64,000 nt of DNA from Catalinimonas niigatensis (GTDB lineage: Bacteria; Bacteroidota; Bacteroidia; Cytophagales; Cyclobacteriaceae). The DNA lies in assembly GCF_030506285.1 (NCBI RefSeq), contig NZ_CP119422.1, positions 2,914,001 through 2,978,000 on the forward strand, in the 5' to 3' direction. Under the pieces are notes generated by a model. That model saw only the letters and a program-made list of their open reading frames with translations. It did not search any database and was not told the origin of the DNA. Positions 8,342-18,371 of the stretch are shown in pieces (position 1 is the stretch's first letter; each line of letters starts with the position of its first letter). The position numbers and the translations under genes were made by a program.

Positions 8342-10837
8342 TTAGCCTTCTATCAGGATAATTAGGATACGGTGCAGTTGACGTTCCAGATTTCGCATCG
8401 CATGGAAGGTGGCTTGATATACTCTATCTTCTCCTTCTTTGGTAGTCAGGGTCAGGGTGCATGTTACGGAGTCTTCCTGCCTGAGTTGTACTACAAGTTC
8501 ATGTATCTGTCTGGGGTCTTTTATAAGGTCTTCAATAGTTTTTCGGGAAATTTCAGAACGTTTATAACCAAAAGTCTGGAGAAACTGAGCATTCCCTTTC
8601 TTTAATGAACCCTGGGTATCCATTTCCAAAGTCATTACTGAATTGTTTAATGCCTCTAACATACTACTAAGTTCATGCTGCTTTTCCTTTTCGTGGGTGG
8701 TAAACTGGGCGAACATGAGGATTCTTTGTAGTTTCTCTTCCAGGTCAAAGATGGGATTAAAGGTGCCACTCAACCAGAGGTCTTTGCCTTCTTTGCTCTT
8801 TTGAATAAATTCACCGGAGAAGAAAGTACCTTCTTTCAAATTATCCCACATCATCTGTACCTGAGGCTTGTCTTTTTCACGTTCAGGAAGAAGATATTCA
8901 TAAGGTTTACCTATCAGTTCTTCTTTTTCATATCCAGTAACACTTAAGAAGATGGCATTGACATCTATGATATTACCCTGAATGTCAAATTCAACCACCG
9001 CATTAGAGCGGCCAATGGCTTCCAGCTTATAGGTATAGTCTAATGTCGCCTCTTTGATCTTGGTGACATCAGACTGAATTGAGACAAATTTTTCAATGTA
9101 CCCTTTCTCATTTTTTACCGGATTAATCATCAAGGAAATCCAATAGCTTCTGCCATCTTTTCTATAGTTGAGTATTTCCTCGTAAAAAGGCACGCCTTGT
9201 TTAATTTGCTTACGAATACGTTTTATAGTTTCTGAGTCTGTACGAGGGCCTTGCAACAAATGTCCTGGTTTTCTTCCTACCACTTCCTCCTGGCCATATC
9301 CGGTCAGAGCAGTAAATCCTTCATTAACAAATTCTATGTACCCCTGATTATCTGTAATAATTACCGAGTTATCTGTATTATGTGCCACCAGTGACAGTTT
9401 TTCCAGCACCAGCTTTTTCTCAGTAATATCCGTTCCCAACATCAACACCTTTTTCTGCTGTCCTTCATCGGCATGCATGGGTGTGAAGGAAGCATTCATC
9501 CACTTCTCTTCACCATTTTGAGTCATGAGCTTAAAGTCACCCGATTTGACTACTCCCTGTTGAATATCCTGCCAGAATAGTGGGTCTTCTTTTTCTATGA
9601 CAAACAAATTGTGCCCAAGCTGATGAAGCTCTTGTATAGAATAAGTACTGAGTAAAGTCAGTTTATCATTAGCTGTGAGTAAGTTTCCTTCTAAGTCAAA
9701 AGTAGCTGTCAACAGGCTATTATCCATTGCCTTAAAAACCCACTGGAGCTCAGATTGCTTTATTTGCATTTCATGCTGAGCAGCGGTAAGGGTTTCCAGA
9801 TGATGCCGCATCTCTTCTTCACGTGCTCGGAGTTCAGCCGTAAGTTCATGGGAGTTGTCCAGCAAGTTTTGGGTTTGCATGGTTACTTTTACTGTACCCA
9901 ATGTAGCAGCGATACTCTCAGCTATCTTTTCCAGAAAAGTGATCTGGTATCCCTCTAGCTTATGAAAAGAAGCCAATTCTATTACTCCATGAAACTCATG
10001 ATTCACCATAAGTGGTACAATCACCAGATGTGTAGGAGTTGCTTCTCCTAGACCAGAAGTGATGTGCACATAGTTTTGGGGCAAATCTGTAATAGAAATA
10101 GTCTGTTTTTCAAACGCACATTGTCCTACCAAACCCTGTCCAGTCTTAAATTTCTTTTCTTGGTACTTTCGTTTATCATAGGCATAACAAGCCACCAGTT
10201 CCAGGTAAATTTCTCCATCCTGCTCATTCTCAATAAAAAGACTACCCTGGTTGCATTTCAGGTACTTGACCAAGTGTCTGATCACCTGGTTACTAAACTC
10301 TTCCAGGTTATCGGTATGGTTTCTCAAAACTTCAGAAAATTGAGCCAACCCTTCAGTACTCCAGTTCCTTTTTTGCTCCTCATCCTGAAAGATTTGCATT
10401 TTATTTCTCATTTCAGATAAAGCCTTACCCAAATGATCATTAGTGCTGAGGTGTAGCAGTTTTGCTTCTGATTGAGATTCCTGCTGGCGGCTGCCTATTT
10501 TTTCAATGTAAAGGGTAGCATCCTCCATTTGCATAAATAGCTGATTCACATATTTTATAGCAGTATGTGCCAGGCCTCTTGGTGTAAGTATCTCAGCATT
10601 CATTTTACCCCTTGTTAACCTCTCCAATGCATTCTCAATCTGCTGTACCTGACGGCCAATATTTCTAAAAGACAGATAAACTACAAGCACTTGGAGCAAG
10701 AAAATAACCATAATCCATAGCTTCTGATAAGGGAACTTTATCTCCAGCAAGGCTAATATCAATACCAAAGCTATTCCTTCTAAAAGAAGAATAATTATGG
10801 TATTTTTTTTTCTGTAAGTGTTTGCTCTGTAATCCAT
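8342..10837 (-). CDS. Membrane GAF/multi-PAS sensor without an output domain
   Basis: The protein has 831 residues. Two hydrophobic segments (about 14-31 and 39-56) with almost no periplasmic loop are followed by a HAMP-like stretch, a coiled coil, a GAF domain (about 180-315, with GQGLVGQCAF), another coiled coil and four PAS/PAC units (about 360-475, 480-595, 600-715 and 725-830). The second PAS is of the NEGFTALTGYGQEEVVG type, where GRKPGHLLQG stands in place of the GRNCRFLQG of LOV domains, so the photoactive Cys is absent. There is no kinase, cyclase or methyl-accepting domain; the protein stops at the last PAS. Its position between the CheC-like gene and cheR suggests it feeds signals to the cluster by protein contact; this is inference. 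Confidence 0.85.
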   Translation of the reverse strand: MDYRANTYRKKNTIIILLLEGIALVLILALLEIKFPYQKLWIMVIFLLQVLVVYLSFRNIGRQVQQIENALERLTRGKMNAEILTPRGLAHTAIKYVNQLFMQMEDATLYIEKIGSRQQESQSEAKLLHLSTNDHLGKALSEMRNKMQIFQDEEQKRNWSTEGLAQFSEVLRNHTDNLEEFSNQVIRHLVKYLKCNQGSLFIENEQDGEIYLELVACYAYDKRKYQEKKFKTGQGLVGQCAFEKQTISITDLPQNYVHITSGLGEATPTHLVIVPLMVNHEFHGVIELASFHKLEGYQITFLEKIAESIAATLGTVKVTMQTQNLLDNSHELTAELRAREEEMRHHLETLTAAQHEMQIKQSELQWVFKAMDNSLLTATFDLEGNLLTANDKLTLLSTYSIQELHQLGHNLFVIEKEDPLFWQDIQQGVVKSGDFKLMTQNGEEKWMNASFTPMHADEGQQKKVLMLGTDITEKKLVLEKLSLVAHNTDNSVIITDNQGYIEFVNEGFTALTGYGQEEVVGRKPGHLLQGPRTDSETIKRIRKQIKQGVPFYEEILNYRKDGRSYWISLMINPVKNEKGYIEKFVSIQSDVTKIKEATLDYTYKLEAIGRSNAVVEFDIQGNIIDVNAIFLSVTGYEKEELIGKPYEYLLPEREKDKPQVQMMWDNLKEGTFFSGEFIQKSKEGKDLWLSGTFNPIFDLEEKLQRILMFAQFTTHEKEKQHELSSMLEALNNSVMTLEMDTQGSLKKGNAQFLQTFGYKRSEISRKTIEDLIKDPRQIHELVVQLRQEDSVTCTLTLTTKEGEDRVYQATFHAMRNLERQLHRILIILIEG

Positions 10838-10863
10838 CGTACTTCTAATTTAGAAACCAAATC

Positions 10864-11463
10864 TTATGCAGCCCGCTCCCTGATACGTTCCAGAAAGGGA
10901 GAGGAGAGAATCCAGAAGAAGCAGGGCTGTAGTGCAGTATCGTTTTCAAAAAAGAAGCGAGTGTTGACGGTAAGAAAATAATCCGGTTCCTTCTCTAAAT
11001 CCCGGGCAATGGCTGAAGCTATTTCCTGAGAGGGAACAGTCATCAGCTGTGGCACATCTCCATAGATTGAGAAGCCTAATGCATTAGAAAACTCTGTAAT
11101 CACAGTAGCAGAAACGATATTGTCTATTTCTTTCAGGATAGCTTCCTGCATCGTTTTTCTTACCTCTTCATCTTTTTGGGAAGATAGACAGGCACTGTAA
11201 ATTGCTGCCCGCTCCTGTTCATTCAACAGCAAAAAACTCTTACCTCCTACTTCCCCAATGATTTTGGTCGTCAGCATGGTGATGTTCTGTCCTGCTTTCA
11301 AAACCCTCCCATAGCTGGGTTCAGCTTTAGTTACTTCAATTTCCGAAATGGCTATCTCTATTTTTTGCCGAAGTACTAAGGAAAATGATTTGGCAGCATT
11401 CTGGTACCCAGCATCAATGATCTGTCTGGCTAAAGCTTTTTCCTTTTTTGATAAAATATTCAT
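10864..11463 (-). CDS. cheC: CheC/CheX-family CheY-P phosphatase-like protein
   Basis: The protein has 199 residues. CheC-type proteins carry two helices of the pattern (D/S)-x3-E-x2-N. Here the second is retained in its Glu/Asn part (ILKEIDNIVSATVITEFSNALG), with Ala in place of the first Asp/Ser. The first is degenerate (RQIIDAGYQNAAKSFSLVL) and keeps only an Asn-Ala-Ala. The remaining fold, with GGKSFLLL, fits the family. A role in dephosphorylating CheY-P is therefore likely at one site only. The gene lies 14 bases after cheA. A purely adaptor role is an alternative if the single site is inactive. Confidence 0.75.
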   Translation of the reverse strand: MNILSKKEKALARQIIDAGYQNAAKSFSLVLRQKIEIAISEIEVTKAEPSYGRVLKAGQNITMLTTKIIGEVGGKSFLLLNEQERAAIYSACLSSQKDEEVRKTMQEAILKEIDNIVSATVITEFSNALGFSIYGDVPQLMTVPSQEIASAIARDLEKEPDYFLTVNTRFFFENDTALQPCFFWILSSPFLERIRERAA

Positions 11464-11477
11464 GTTATTGTATACTG

Positions 11478-13274
11478 TTATGAGAGGATACTTTTATTTT
11501 GGGGGTTTACATTCACCTGAAACACTTCCTGGATAATGGCTGGTACATGCAGCACCAGACACACATGTCCGTTGCCCAAGATTGTAATGCCGCTGACAAA
11601 TTTCACTTTGTCTACTGGTTTGGCCAGTGGCTTCTCTACAATCTCTTTCTGCTGCAATAGCTTATCTACTACAAATCCTACCTTCTTACTTCCGTAGTTA
11701 ACTACCACTACATCCAGCTTGGCTTCGTCGTGTAACTGATCATAGGTCTGGTGTAGATTTAGGCTTCCCTGAGAAGTACTTTTCTGGGTGAGTTTGAATA
11801 AATCGTTCAAGAAAACTATGGCGATGGTCTTCTTCAAATGTGTGGCAACCAAACCTTTACCAACTTTGTGAATGTCTTTCTTATAAAGTGATACTACCGC
11901 ATCGGTATAAGTAAGAGGGATGGCATACTCTGTCTGGTTCAGTTCAAAGAGTAAAGTCCCTTTTACAGCCATAGAAGAAGGTAGCGAAAGGCGGATAGTA
12001 GTCCCCACACCTTGGGCAGTATCTACGGATACCATGCCGCCAATGGTATCCAGAGCCTGCTTGACTACATCCATACCCACACCGCGACCGGAGATAGCAT
12101 TAATATTTTCTACGGTAGAGAAGCCCGGCTCAAAGATGAGCAGTATAGCTTCCTGTTCGTTCATTTGAGCAGCAGTCTCTTTCGTGATTAATCCTTTGCT
12201 GATGGCTTTATGTCTTACTTTCTCGGTGTCTATCCCTTTACCATCATCTATGATCTCGATAATGACAGTATCACTTTCATTATAGGCTCTTAAAGTAATC
12301 GTTCCTTCTTCGCCTTTCTGTTGCTGTTTTCTTTCCTCTACAGTTTCAATCCCATGGGCAACAGCATTACGGATCAGGTGAATTAATGAATCGCTGATGG
12401 TTTGCAGGATGTTGCGGTCAATTTCGGTGTCCGTACCTTCCAGTTTGAGTGCAACCTGCTTTTGCTCAAGTGCAGCAGCATCTCTTACCACTCGGTGAAA
12501 TTTATTAAAAAGAAAACCCACCTGTACAAGACGTACATCCATGACAGAGTACTGTAAGTCGGAAGAGATACGGTTGAGGCGGGCATATTCGCTGCTGGCC
12601 CTTCTTCCACTTTGCGAAGCCATGATGCGGTCACGCTCAATGATGAGCTCTCCTACCAGATTGAGCAGGTTGTCCAGTTTCCTGACCGGTACTTGCACCA
12701 GATCGGAAAAAGCAATTTTGGTTTCAGTCGCTTTCTCTTCTTCAGCTATCTCCTCTGTTGCTTCTAATTTTTCCTGCTCTTCCTTTTTATCAATCTGTGG
12801 TTCTGTAAGTATGTTTTTAGATTGACTCTCTCCTTGGACAGGCTCTGGCAGTGGCTCTTGTCCGGGTGCATGAGTCGAGCTTTCCTGTTGTTCTGTTGCC
12901 CGTTTGATAATGACTTCCAGTCTGGTTTTTACTCCTTTATAGCGTACCTGCTTGTCTTCTTTGAGGCCGTGGATCATGCTGCCCAGTACATCTATAGCCT
13001 TGAAGATGGCAGTAAAGATCTCGCTATCAAGTTCAATACGATGGTCTCTGATCTCTCCAAAGAGGCTCTCTGTAGTATGAGAGAGTTCTGCAATGGCAGA
13101 AAAACCCATACCTGCAGCGTTACCTTTCAAGGTGTGAGTGATGCGGAAAATAGCATCTACAGCAGGCTTACTAGCAGGATTTTTCTCCAGTTCGGTGAGC
13201 AGACGGTTCAGTTCCTCGTAGTTGTCCAGAGCTTCAGCCAGAAATATTTCTTTGTATTCTTCTTCCTTTTTCAT
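11478..13274 (-). CDS. cheA: Chemotaxis histidine kinase CheA
   Basis: The protein has 598 residues. The domain order is Hpt (1-105, phospho-acceptor His47 in RITHTLKGNAAG), a Glu/Gln-rich linker (about 125-190), dimerisation helices (about 192-255), HHpATPase (about 255-440, with LIRNAVAHGIE, EIIDDGKGID and ISGRGVGMDVVK) and a C-terminal CheW-like domain (about 445-590). The CheY/CheB-binding P2 domain found in longer CheA proteins appears to be absent, replaced by the low-complexity linker. It autophosphorylates and passes phosphate to CheY and CheB. It sits 17 bases after cheB in the operon. Confidence 0.96.
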   Translation of the reverse strand: MKKEEEYKEIFLAEALDNYEELNRLLTELEKNPASKPAVDAIFRITHTLKGNAAGMGFSAIAELSHTTESLFGEIRDHRIELDSEIFTAIFKAIDVLGSMIHGLKEDKQVRYKGVKTRLEVIIKRATEQQESSTHAPGQEPLPEPVQGESQSKNILTEPQIDKKEEQEKLEATEEIAEEEKATETKIAFSDLVQVPVRKLDNLLNLVGELIIERDRIMASQSGRRASSEYARLNRISSDLQYSVMDVRLVQVGFLFNKFHRVVRDAAALEQKQVALKLEGTDTEIDRNILQTISDSLIHLIRNAVAHGIETVEERKQQQKGEEGTITLRAYNESDTVIIEIIDDGKGIDTEKVRHKAISKGLITKETAAQMNEQEAILLIFEPGFSTVENINAISGRGVGMDVVKQALDTIGGMVSVDTAQGVGTTIRLSLPSSMAVKGTLLFELNQTEYAIPLTYTDAVVSLYKKDIHKVGKGLVATHLKKTIAIVFLNDLFKLTQKSTSQGSLNLHQTYDQLHDEAKLDVVVVNYGSKKVGFVVDKLLQQKEIVEKPLAKPVDKVKFVSGITILGNGHVCLVLHVPAIIQEVFQVNVNPQNKSILS

Positions 13275-13291
13275 TGGTCTTTTTAACAGAT

Positions 13292-14332
13292 CTACGATAA
13301 ACAGCTCATCAGAAAGCCTCCTATTTCATGCAGTTTCACCACTTGTTTGACTGCCCCCGCTTCTATAGCTGACTTAGGCATCCCAAACACTACGGAAGAG
13401 GATTCATCCTGTACTATGGTGTAGCCTCCATGCCGGCAAATTTCCTGTAACCCTTCGGTACCATCTTTACCCATACCCGTCAGTATTACACCAATGGCTT
13501 TGCTCCGGTATACTTCCGCTACTGAACTAAGCAGACAGTCAGCAGAGGGAAAGTTAAATTCTTTAAATGTTTTGCTGGTAAATGTTATTATAGGTTTAGT
13601 CGTAATCGCATTCTTGACTACTTTCATGTTGGTATGACCGGGAGCAATATAAATAGTCCCTCCCTCCAAAGTCTCATTACGTTCTGCAAGCTTGATATGC
13701 AAGGGGCTTAACTTATTGAGCCGTTGTGCAAATGAAGGTAAAAACTGCTCTGTCATATGTTGCACGATCACCACTGGAATCATCAGATTGGCCGGTAGCT
13801 GCTTAATAATTGTTTCAATAGCTGCTGGTCCGCCGGTAGAAGCACCAATGGCAATGATCTGATAAGGAAGCTCTTTGGCAAAGCTGTGCGCATTCGTATT
13901 TTTGCGAACTTTCCCAGAATTCAATGAACTACCTTTTGACTCTGAAGCCGTTTTTACCAGTTCATTCAGTGGGAAATGACCTTCTTTGGCCAAAGCTACG
14001 ACTTGCTCTTTATTGATAAATTCAAAAGCTCCAGCACTTAAGGCATCAAAGATTTTCGGATCTCTTTTCTCCAGAGAGCTGAGGAGAATAATGGGTACCT
14101 GATGATGTTGCATAAGTTGTTTAACCACATGTAAACCATCAAATTGTGGCATCACCATATCGGTGATTACCACATCAGGTTTGAGTTGCTTCACTTTTTC
14201 TACACCCTCTTTGCCATTCATTGCAGTAGATAATAGCTTGATGTTCGGGTCACTTCTCAAAATATCGGAAAGAAGGATTCGCATCAAGCCAGAATCTTCT
14301 ATTAACACTGTTTTGATCTTCTGAGAAGTCAT
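13292..14332 (-). CDS. cheB: Chemotaxis methylesterase CheB
   Basis: The protein has 346 residues: an N-terminal receiver domain with acidic pocket Glu12-Asp13 and phospho-acceptor Asp58 (VVITDMVMPQFDG), a Lys/Ser-rich linker (about 125-155), and a C-terminal methylesterase domain with catalytic Ser165 in IGASTGGPAA, the His in VIVQHMTEQF, and the Asp-containing LTGMGKDGTEG. It demethylates or deamidates chemoreceptor glutamates when phosphorylated by CheA. All catalytic residues are present. It is 11 bases from cheY. Confidence 0.96.
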   Translation of the reverse strand: MTSQKIKTVLIEDSGLMRILLSDILRSDPNIKLLSTAMNGKEGVEKVKQLKPDVVITDMVMPQFDGLHVVKQLMQHHQVPIILLSSLEKRDPKIFDALSAGAFEFINKEQVVALAKEGHFPLNELVKTASESKGSSLNSGKVRKNTNAHSFAKELPYQIIAIGASTGGPAAIETIIKQLPANLMIPVVIVQHMTEQFLPSFAQRLNKLSPLHIKLAERNETLEGGTIYIAPGHTNMKVVKNAITTKPIITFTSKTFKEFNFPSADCLLSSVAEVYRSKAIGVILTGMGKDGTEGLQEICRHGGYTIVQDESSSVVFGMPKSAIEAGAVKQVVKLHEIGGFLMSCLS

Positions 14333-14343
14333 CAGTTGCTGAT

Positions 14344-14700
14344 CTATAGCCTGTTCAGGACTTCCAGAAGCTTTTCTGCAGTGAAAGGCTTAACGATATA
14401 ATCTTCAGCACCCAAAGCTTTGCCCTCAGCAATTACTGATTCCTGTCCTACAGCACTAATCATCACTACTTTGGAAGTAAGCTCTTCTTCTTTATACACT
14501 TTCAGGATATCTGTACCTATCATATCAGGCAGGATATTATCTAAGGTAATGATATCCGGCTGAAGCTCTAGTGCCAGATCAACCGCTTCTTCTCCATTGG
14601 CTGCCTGACCTACCACTTCATATCCCCCTTCTTCTACAGCGTCTTTAATTAGCGTTCTCATGTACAATGAGTCATCTACAATTAATATACTTTTTGCCAT
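14344..14700 (-). CDS. cheY: CheY-like response regulator
   Basis: This is a single receiver domain of 118 residues. The acidic pair is Asp9-Asp10, the phospho-acceptor Asp54 (IITLDNILPDM), the switch Ser82 (MISAVGQ) and the conserved Lys104-Pro105. There is no output domain, so it acts by binding a partner. In a bacterium without flagellar genes in view, the target could be the gliding machinery or another cell process. It is 30 bases downstream of cheW. Confidence 0.93.
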   Translation of the reverse strand: MAKSILIVDDSLYMRTLIKDAVEEGGYEVVGQAANGEEAVDLALELQPDIITLDNILPDMIGTDILKVYKEEELTSKVVMISAVGQESVIAEGKALGAEDYIVKPFTAEKLLEVLNRL

Positions 14701-14730
14701 TGTATTTTCTTTTGGTTTTTAAATAATAAG

Positions 14731-15285
14731 CTATGCTACACTTTTCTCTTTCTGTAATACCTGGTTTACTTCCTTTTCTGCCATTACCTCGAGGATGTCT
14801 ATGAGGATAATCAGGCGCTTCCCTGATTTCACTATTCCTCGCACATAGTCTGCTCCTTCCTGAGTATCCTGCATTAGATTAGGAGATTCGTCAATATCGG
14901 CAGAGGAGATGGAAAGGGTATTCGGCACTTCTGCTACCAACACACCCATCTTGATGGTATCACTTTCTACCACCAGAGTATAGTTTCTTTCCTCGTTTAC
15001 ATCTCTGTTGCTTTCTTCTTTGATTCCGAACTTCTCTTCCAAATCTACAATTGCAATGATATTGCCACGGATGTTGGCCACCCCTTTGATATAGAAGGGG
15101 GTCTTGGGCATACGCGTGATATGGGGGGTAAGTACTACTTCTTTGATCTGGTCTATGTGAAGACCATACTCCTCCTGCCCCAGTCTAAATACTATAAGTT
15201 GATGCCTTATCAGGTTTTGTTGCCCTACCTGCTCAGGATGATCTTGACTTGCCATTGATTTATGGGTTTTGTACTTATGTTCCAA
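14731..15285 (-). CDS. cheW: Chemotaxis adaptor CheW
   Basis: The protein has 184 residues, slightly longer than the usual 150-170 because of ~27 extra N-terminal residues. The CheW fold is seen from residue ~28: LIVFRLGQEEYGLHI, IKEVV, the PFYIKGVANIRGNIIAIVDL hallmark, MGVLVAEVPNTLSI and YVRGIVKSGKRLIILIDI. It couples CheA to the receptor in the array. It begins three bases after the end of the receptor gene, so the two are very likely translated together. Confidence 0.95.
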   Translation of the reverse strand: MEHKYKTHKSMASQDHPEQVGQQNLIRHQLIVFRLGQEEYGLHIDQIKEVVLTPHITRMPKTPFYIKGVANIRGNIIAIVDLEEKFGIKEESNRDVNEERNYTLVVESDTIKMGVLVAEVPNTLSISSADIDESPNLMQDTQEGADYVRGIVKSGKRLIILIDILEVMAEKEVNQVLQKEKSVA

Positions 15286-15288
15286 AGC

Positions 15289-17682
15289 TTACTTCTTACC
15301 GCTCCTCATTTTGAACTGCCCCACACCTGCCTGAAGTTCGGCAGCGATCTGGGAGAGTTTATTACTGGCTTGGGTCACTTCATTCATACTGGCATTCAGG
15401 GCTTGTGAGGAGCTGGCTACTTCTTCAGTTCCTGCTGCTGTTTCTTCAGCCACCACTACGATCTGCTCTATATTTTTCACTACTAAATCTATGGAAGCTT
15501 TTTGCCCTGAGGTAGCATTTTGTATCTCTTTGGAATAGCTCAGCGTCTGCTGACTGGACTTGGCAATCTCCTGGAAGATAGTATCAGCCTCTCTGGTAGC
15601 TATGTTACCGTCTTTGACACTGCTTTCCATCTTTTCAATGGCTTTACTTGCTGACTGGGTATCTTTCTGTACATCTCCGATAATCTTTTCTATGTCTACC
15701 GCGGAGCGTCTGGAATCTTCAGCCAGTTTGCGGATTTCTTCGGCTACTACGGCAAAGCCTCTTCCGGCATCTCCGGCACGGGCTGCTTCAATAGCTGCAT
15801 TGAGGGCCAGCAGATTGGTCTGGGAGGCAATATCTGTGATCACATTCAGGGTACGGGCAATTTCTTCAGCACGCTGTGTCAGCACATTGATGGATTCTGA
15901 GGTAATGCCAGCCGAACTGCTGATACCCTCCATGTTTTCTACCAACTTCTTGATGATTTTGATACCATTTTCACAGCTATTCTGACCCTGCTCTGCCGTT
16001 TTGTAGATTACATCGGCTTTGCTCTCCATTTCATTAGCGGTATTCATCACTTCTTCTACCAGCTTGGATGATTCATCCGTTTTCAGCGCCTGGTCCTGGG
16101 CCCCTTTGGCCATTTGAGAGATTGCAGAGGCTACTTCTGTCGTATTGTTTTTGATGCTTTCGCTTTTCTCCAACATGCTGATAGAAGAATCTGCTACAAA
16201 ATTAGCACTCTCACCTATACTGCCCAGCAAAGCATTGAGGTTTTCCAAAGCTACATTAAGTGCATCCCCCATCTGCTGTACATAACCTTCAGCAGTAATG
16301 TCAAACTTCTGGGTCAGATCACCTTGTGCCATCTTTGAAATTATATCACTAACCTGTAAAACAGGTAATTTTATAGAGGAAATGTCCCTAGCAATTTTGA
16401 TCACTTTTACGATTTTTCCACTCGAATCCCTTACCGGAGTGTAAGATGCATTTAACCAAACTAATTTTCCATCTTTGGTTACACGCTCAAATTCACCAGA
16501 GTTAATTCTGCCACTCGCCAAGTCTACCCAAAAACTAGCATAAGCAGCTGAATTAGCATACTCTGGCTTACAGAATATACGGTGGTGCTTGCCTACTATC
16601 TCATTGCTATCTGAAAAACCCATAGCCTGCAGAAAATTGGTATTAGCCTTAAGAATAATACCATCCAGGGTAAACTCAATAGCAGCAAAGCTGGTATCTA
16701 CGGCCATTTGGATTTGCTCTGACTCGGCTTTTGATACTTTAAGCTCTTCTTCTTTGAGGATTTGCTCTGTAATATCGTATCTTACACCAATGTATTTCAT
16801 GGGTTTTCCATTGGTACCCATCACAGGCGCGATGATAGCATCTACCCAGTAAGGATTTCCGTCTTTTTTCCTGTTTTTGATTACACCTCTAAAAATATTG
16901 CCCCTTCCAATGGTAGCCCACATTTCTTTGAAAACTTCCTTGGGTGAATCCGGATGACGGAACATGTTATGGGGCTGTCCCATACATTCTTCTCGAGTAT
17001 ATTGTGTTACCTCTAAAAGTTTTTCATTTACGAAGGTAATATTGCCTTTCAGATCAGATTCAGAAACCAGGCAGGCTACATTGATTTGATCCATGCGGGT
17101 TTCTAATTCTCTTTGCAAACGTTCCTGTGAGGCTAAGTATGTTTTTTGCTCTGTAATGTCTTTGATAAAAGCGGTATACTGGTATCCTCCTTCTACTTTC
17201 ACTTTACTGAGTGAAAGATTACCCCAAAATTTTTCGCCATTTTTTCGTACCATTTCCAAGTCCCTTCCCTTCCCCACTACTTTATTCACACCAGTATTGA
17301 TGTTTGAATCCACATATTGATCGTGTCCTTCTCTATGCTCCATCGGAACAATCATCTTTACATTTTGTCCAATGACTTCTTCCCGAGTATAGCCAAACAT
17401 CTTTTCGGCAGATGAATTATAGAAAGTAATAAGTTTTTCGGTATTGATGGCCACCACCGAATCTACTGCCTGTTCCAACACCTGATTGTTCCTTTCACTC
17501 GATCCCACTAGTTCTTCCTGCGCAGCTTTCATTTGATCATGCAAAGCACTTATTTCCTGTAAGCGTTGCTCCAGTTCTTCTTTTTGCGCTTTTAGTGCTT
17601 TGACTTCTGACGACACGACGGGTTTATTTTTGGATTTTGCCGCTACTTTGATAGGGTCTTTTTTACTTGCTGCCGTTTTCAT
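15289..17682 (-). CDS. Soluble PAS-containing methyl-accepting chemotaxis receptor
   Basis: The protein has 797 residues and no membrane segment. The N-terminus is Lys/Ala-rich, then a coiled coil, three PAS/PAC domains (about 65-180, 195-310 and 320-440), a HAMP-like linker (about 445-500) and a long methyl-accepting coiled coil. The hairpin tip is intact ([20 protein letters not shown], then [19 protein letters not shown]). There is no CheR-docking pentapeptide; the protein ends [11 protein letters not shown] domains of this type often bind haem or flavin, so oxygen or redox sensing is possible but not shown. It is the first gene of the operon. Confidence 0.94.
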   Translation of the reverse strand: MKTAASKKDPIKVAAKSKNKPVVSSEVKALKAQKEELEQRLQEISALHDQMKAAQEELVGSSERNNQVLEQAVDSVVAINTEKLITFYNSSAEKMFGYTREEVIGQNVKMIVPMEHREGHDQYVDSNINTGVNKVVGKGRDLEMVRKNGEKFWGNLSLSKVKVEGGYQYTAFIKDITEQKTYLASQERLQRELETRMDQINVACLVSESDLKGNITFVNEKLLEVTQYTREECMGQPHNMFRHPDSPKEVFKEMWATIGRGNIFRGVIKNRKKDGNPYWVDAIIAPVMGTNGKPMKYIGVRYDITEQILKEEELKVSKAESEQIQMAVDTSFAAIEFTLDGIILKANTNFLQAMGFSDSNEIVGKHHRIFCKPEYANSAAYASFWVDLASGRINSGEFERVTKDGKLVWLNASYTPVRDSSGKIVKVIKIARDISSIKLPVLQVSDIISKMAQGDLTQKFDITAEGYVQQMGDALNVALENLNALLGSIGESANFVADSSISMLEKSESIKNNTTEVASAISQMAKGAQDQALKTDESSKLVEEVMNTANEMESKADVIYKTAEQGQNSCENGIKIIKKLVENMEGISSSAGITSESINVLTQRAEEIARTLNVITDIASQTNLLALNAAIEAARAGDAGRGFAVVAEEIRKLAEDSRRSAVDIEKIIGDVQKDTQSASKAIEKMESSVKDGNIATREADTIFQEIAKSSQQTLSYSKEIQNATSGQKASIDLVVKNIEQIVVVAEETAAGTEEVASSSQALNASMNEVTQASNKLSQIAAELQAGVGQFKMRSGKK

Positions 17683-17790
17683 TACTGTGTGGTTTTGACG
17701 CGTTCAAATTGTTGTAGATAAAGTGCTCTCGAATCTCTGATTCTCTTGGAGAATGTAAGCAGTGTTCACTTGTCTTTTTCTTAGTTAGCG

Positions 17791-17798
17791 CAAACTTA
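17791..17798 (-). promoter_or_regulatory. Candidate Bacteroidota -7 element for the chemosensory operon
   Basis: Read on the minus strand this is TAAGTTTG, matching the TAnnTTTG -7 consensus of Bacteroidota housekeeping promoters. It lies about 110 bases upstream of the receptor start. No good TTTG/TTG element is found at the expected ~19-base spacing, so support is weak. Confidence 0.25.
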
Positions 17799-18342
17799 TT
17801 ACAAAATTCATCCTCCATTCATTTTATAATGAAGCGTTATACCACAGATGTAATGATGTATTTGTTTGAATCTAAGTATCAACCAAAAGCATAAAAATTT
17901 TCTTAAATGTTCTGTTTAAATCAAACAACAGCGTTTAACTTTTTTAAAAAATATCTAAACGTATTGTATTAAAGTCAGACTCCTCAAATACATTTTTCTT
18001 TCTTAAAAAGATTCATTTATACATTTCCCCAGCGTTCATTTAATCACGCAGTTACTTCTTTATTTTTTTTTGTTTATGAATTTTGTTTCAGGAAAAGAAC
18101 AAACAGCTAATCATGAGAGACGCTAAAAAAAGTAATCACAAACAAATGATCACTATTACTTAAGTAGTATAGTATTTATGTTTCCTCTGAATTTCAGGCA
18201 CTTCATTACATTCTAAAAATGAACACATCTCTTTTCTTCAAAACTGAGTAAATTTTAGGGTCATATTCAAAATGATAAAAGTTTTATTTTACATGTGAAT
18301 AGTTAAATTTTTATAACACTTAAAGACCTTTTGTTCAGAGGA

Positions 18343-18371
18343 CTATAGAGGTGTTCGATACTTCTCTATAG
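18343..18371. repeat. Perfect 8-bp inverted repeat
   Basis: CTATAGAG (18343-18350) and CTCTATAG (18364-18371) are separated by 13 bases. They lie in the middle of the long non-coding region. No T-run follows, so it is not a typical terminator; it could be an operator or an RNA hairpin. Confidence 0.4.

Noticed and set aside
9240-9290. LOV-type photosensor domain in the GAF/PAS protein
   Set aside because: The PAS has the general LOV-like sequence but GRKPGHLLQG replaces the Cys-containing GRNCRFLQG, so no flavin-Cys adduct can form.
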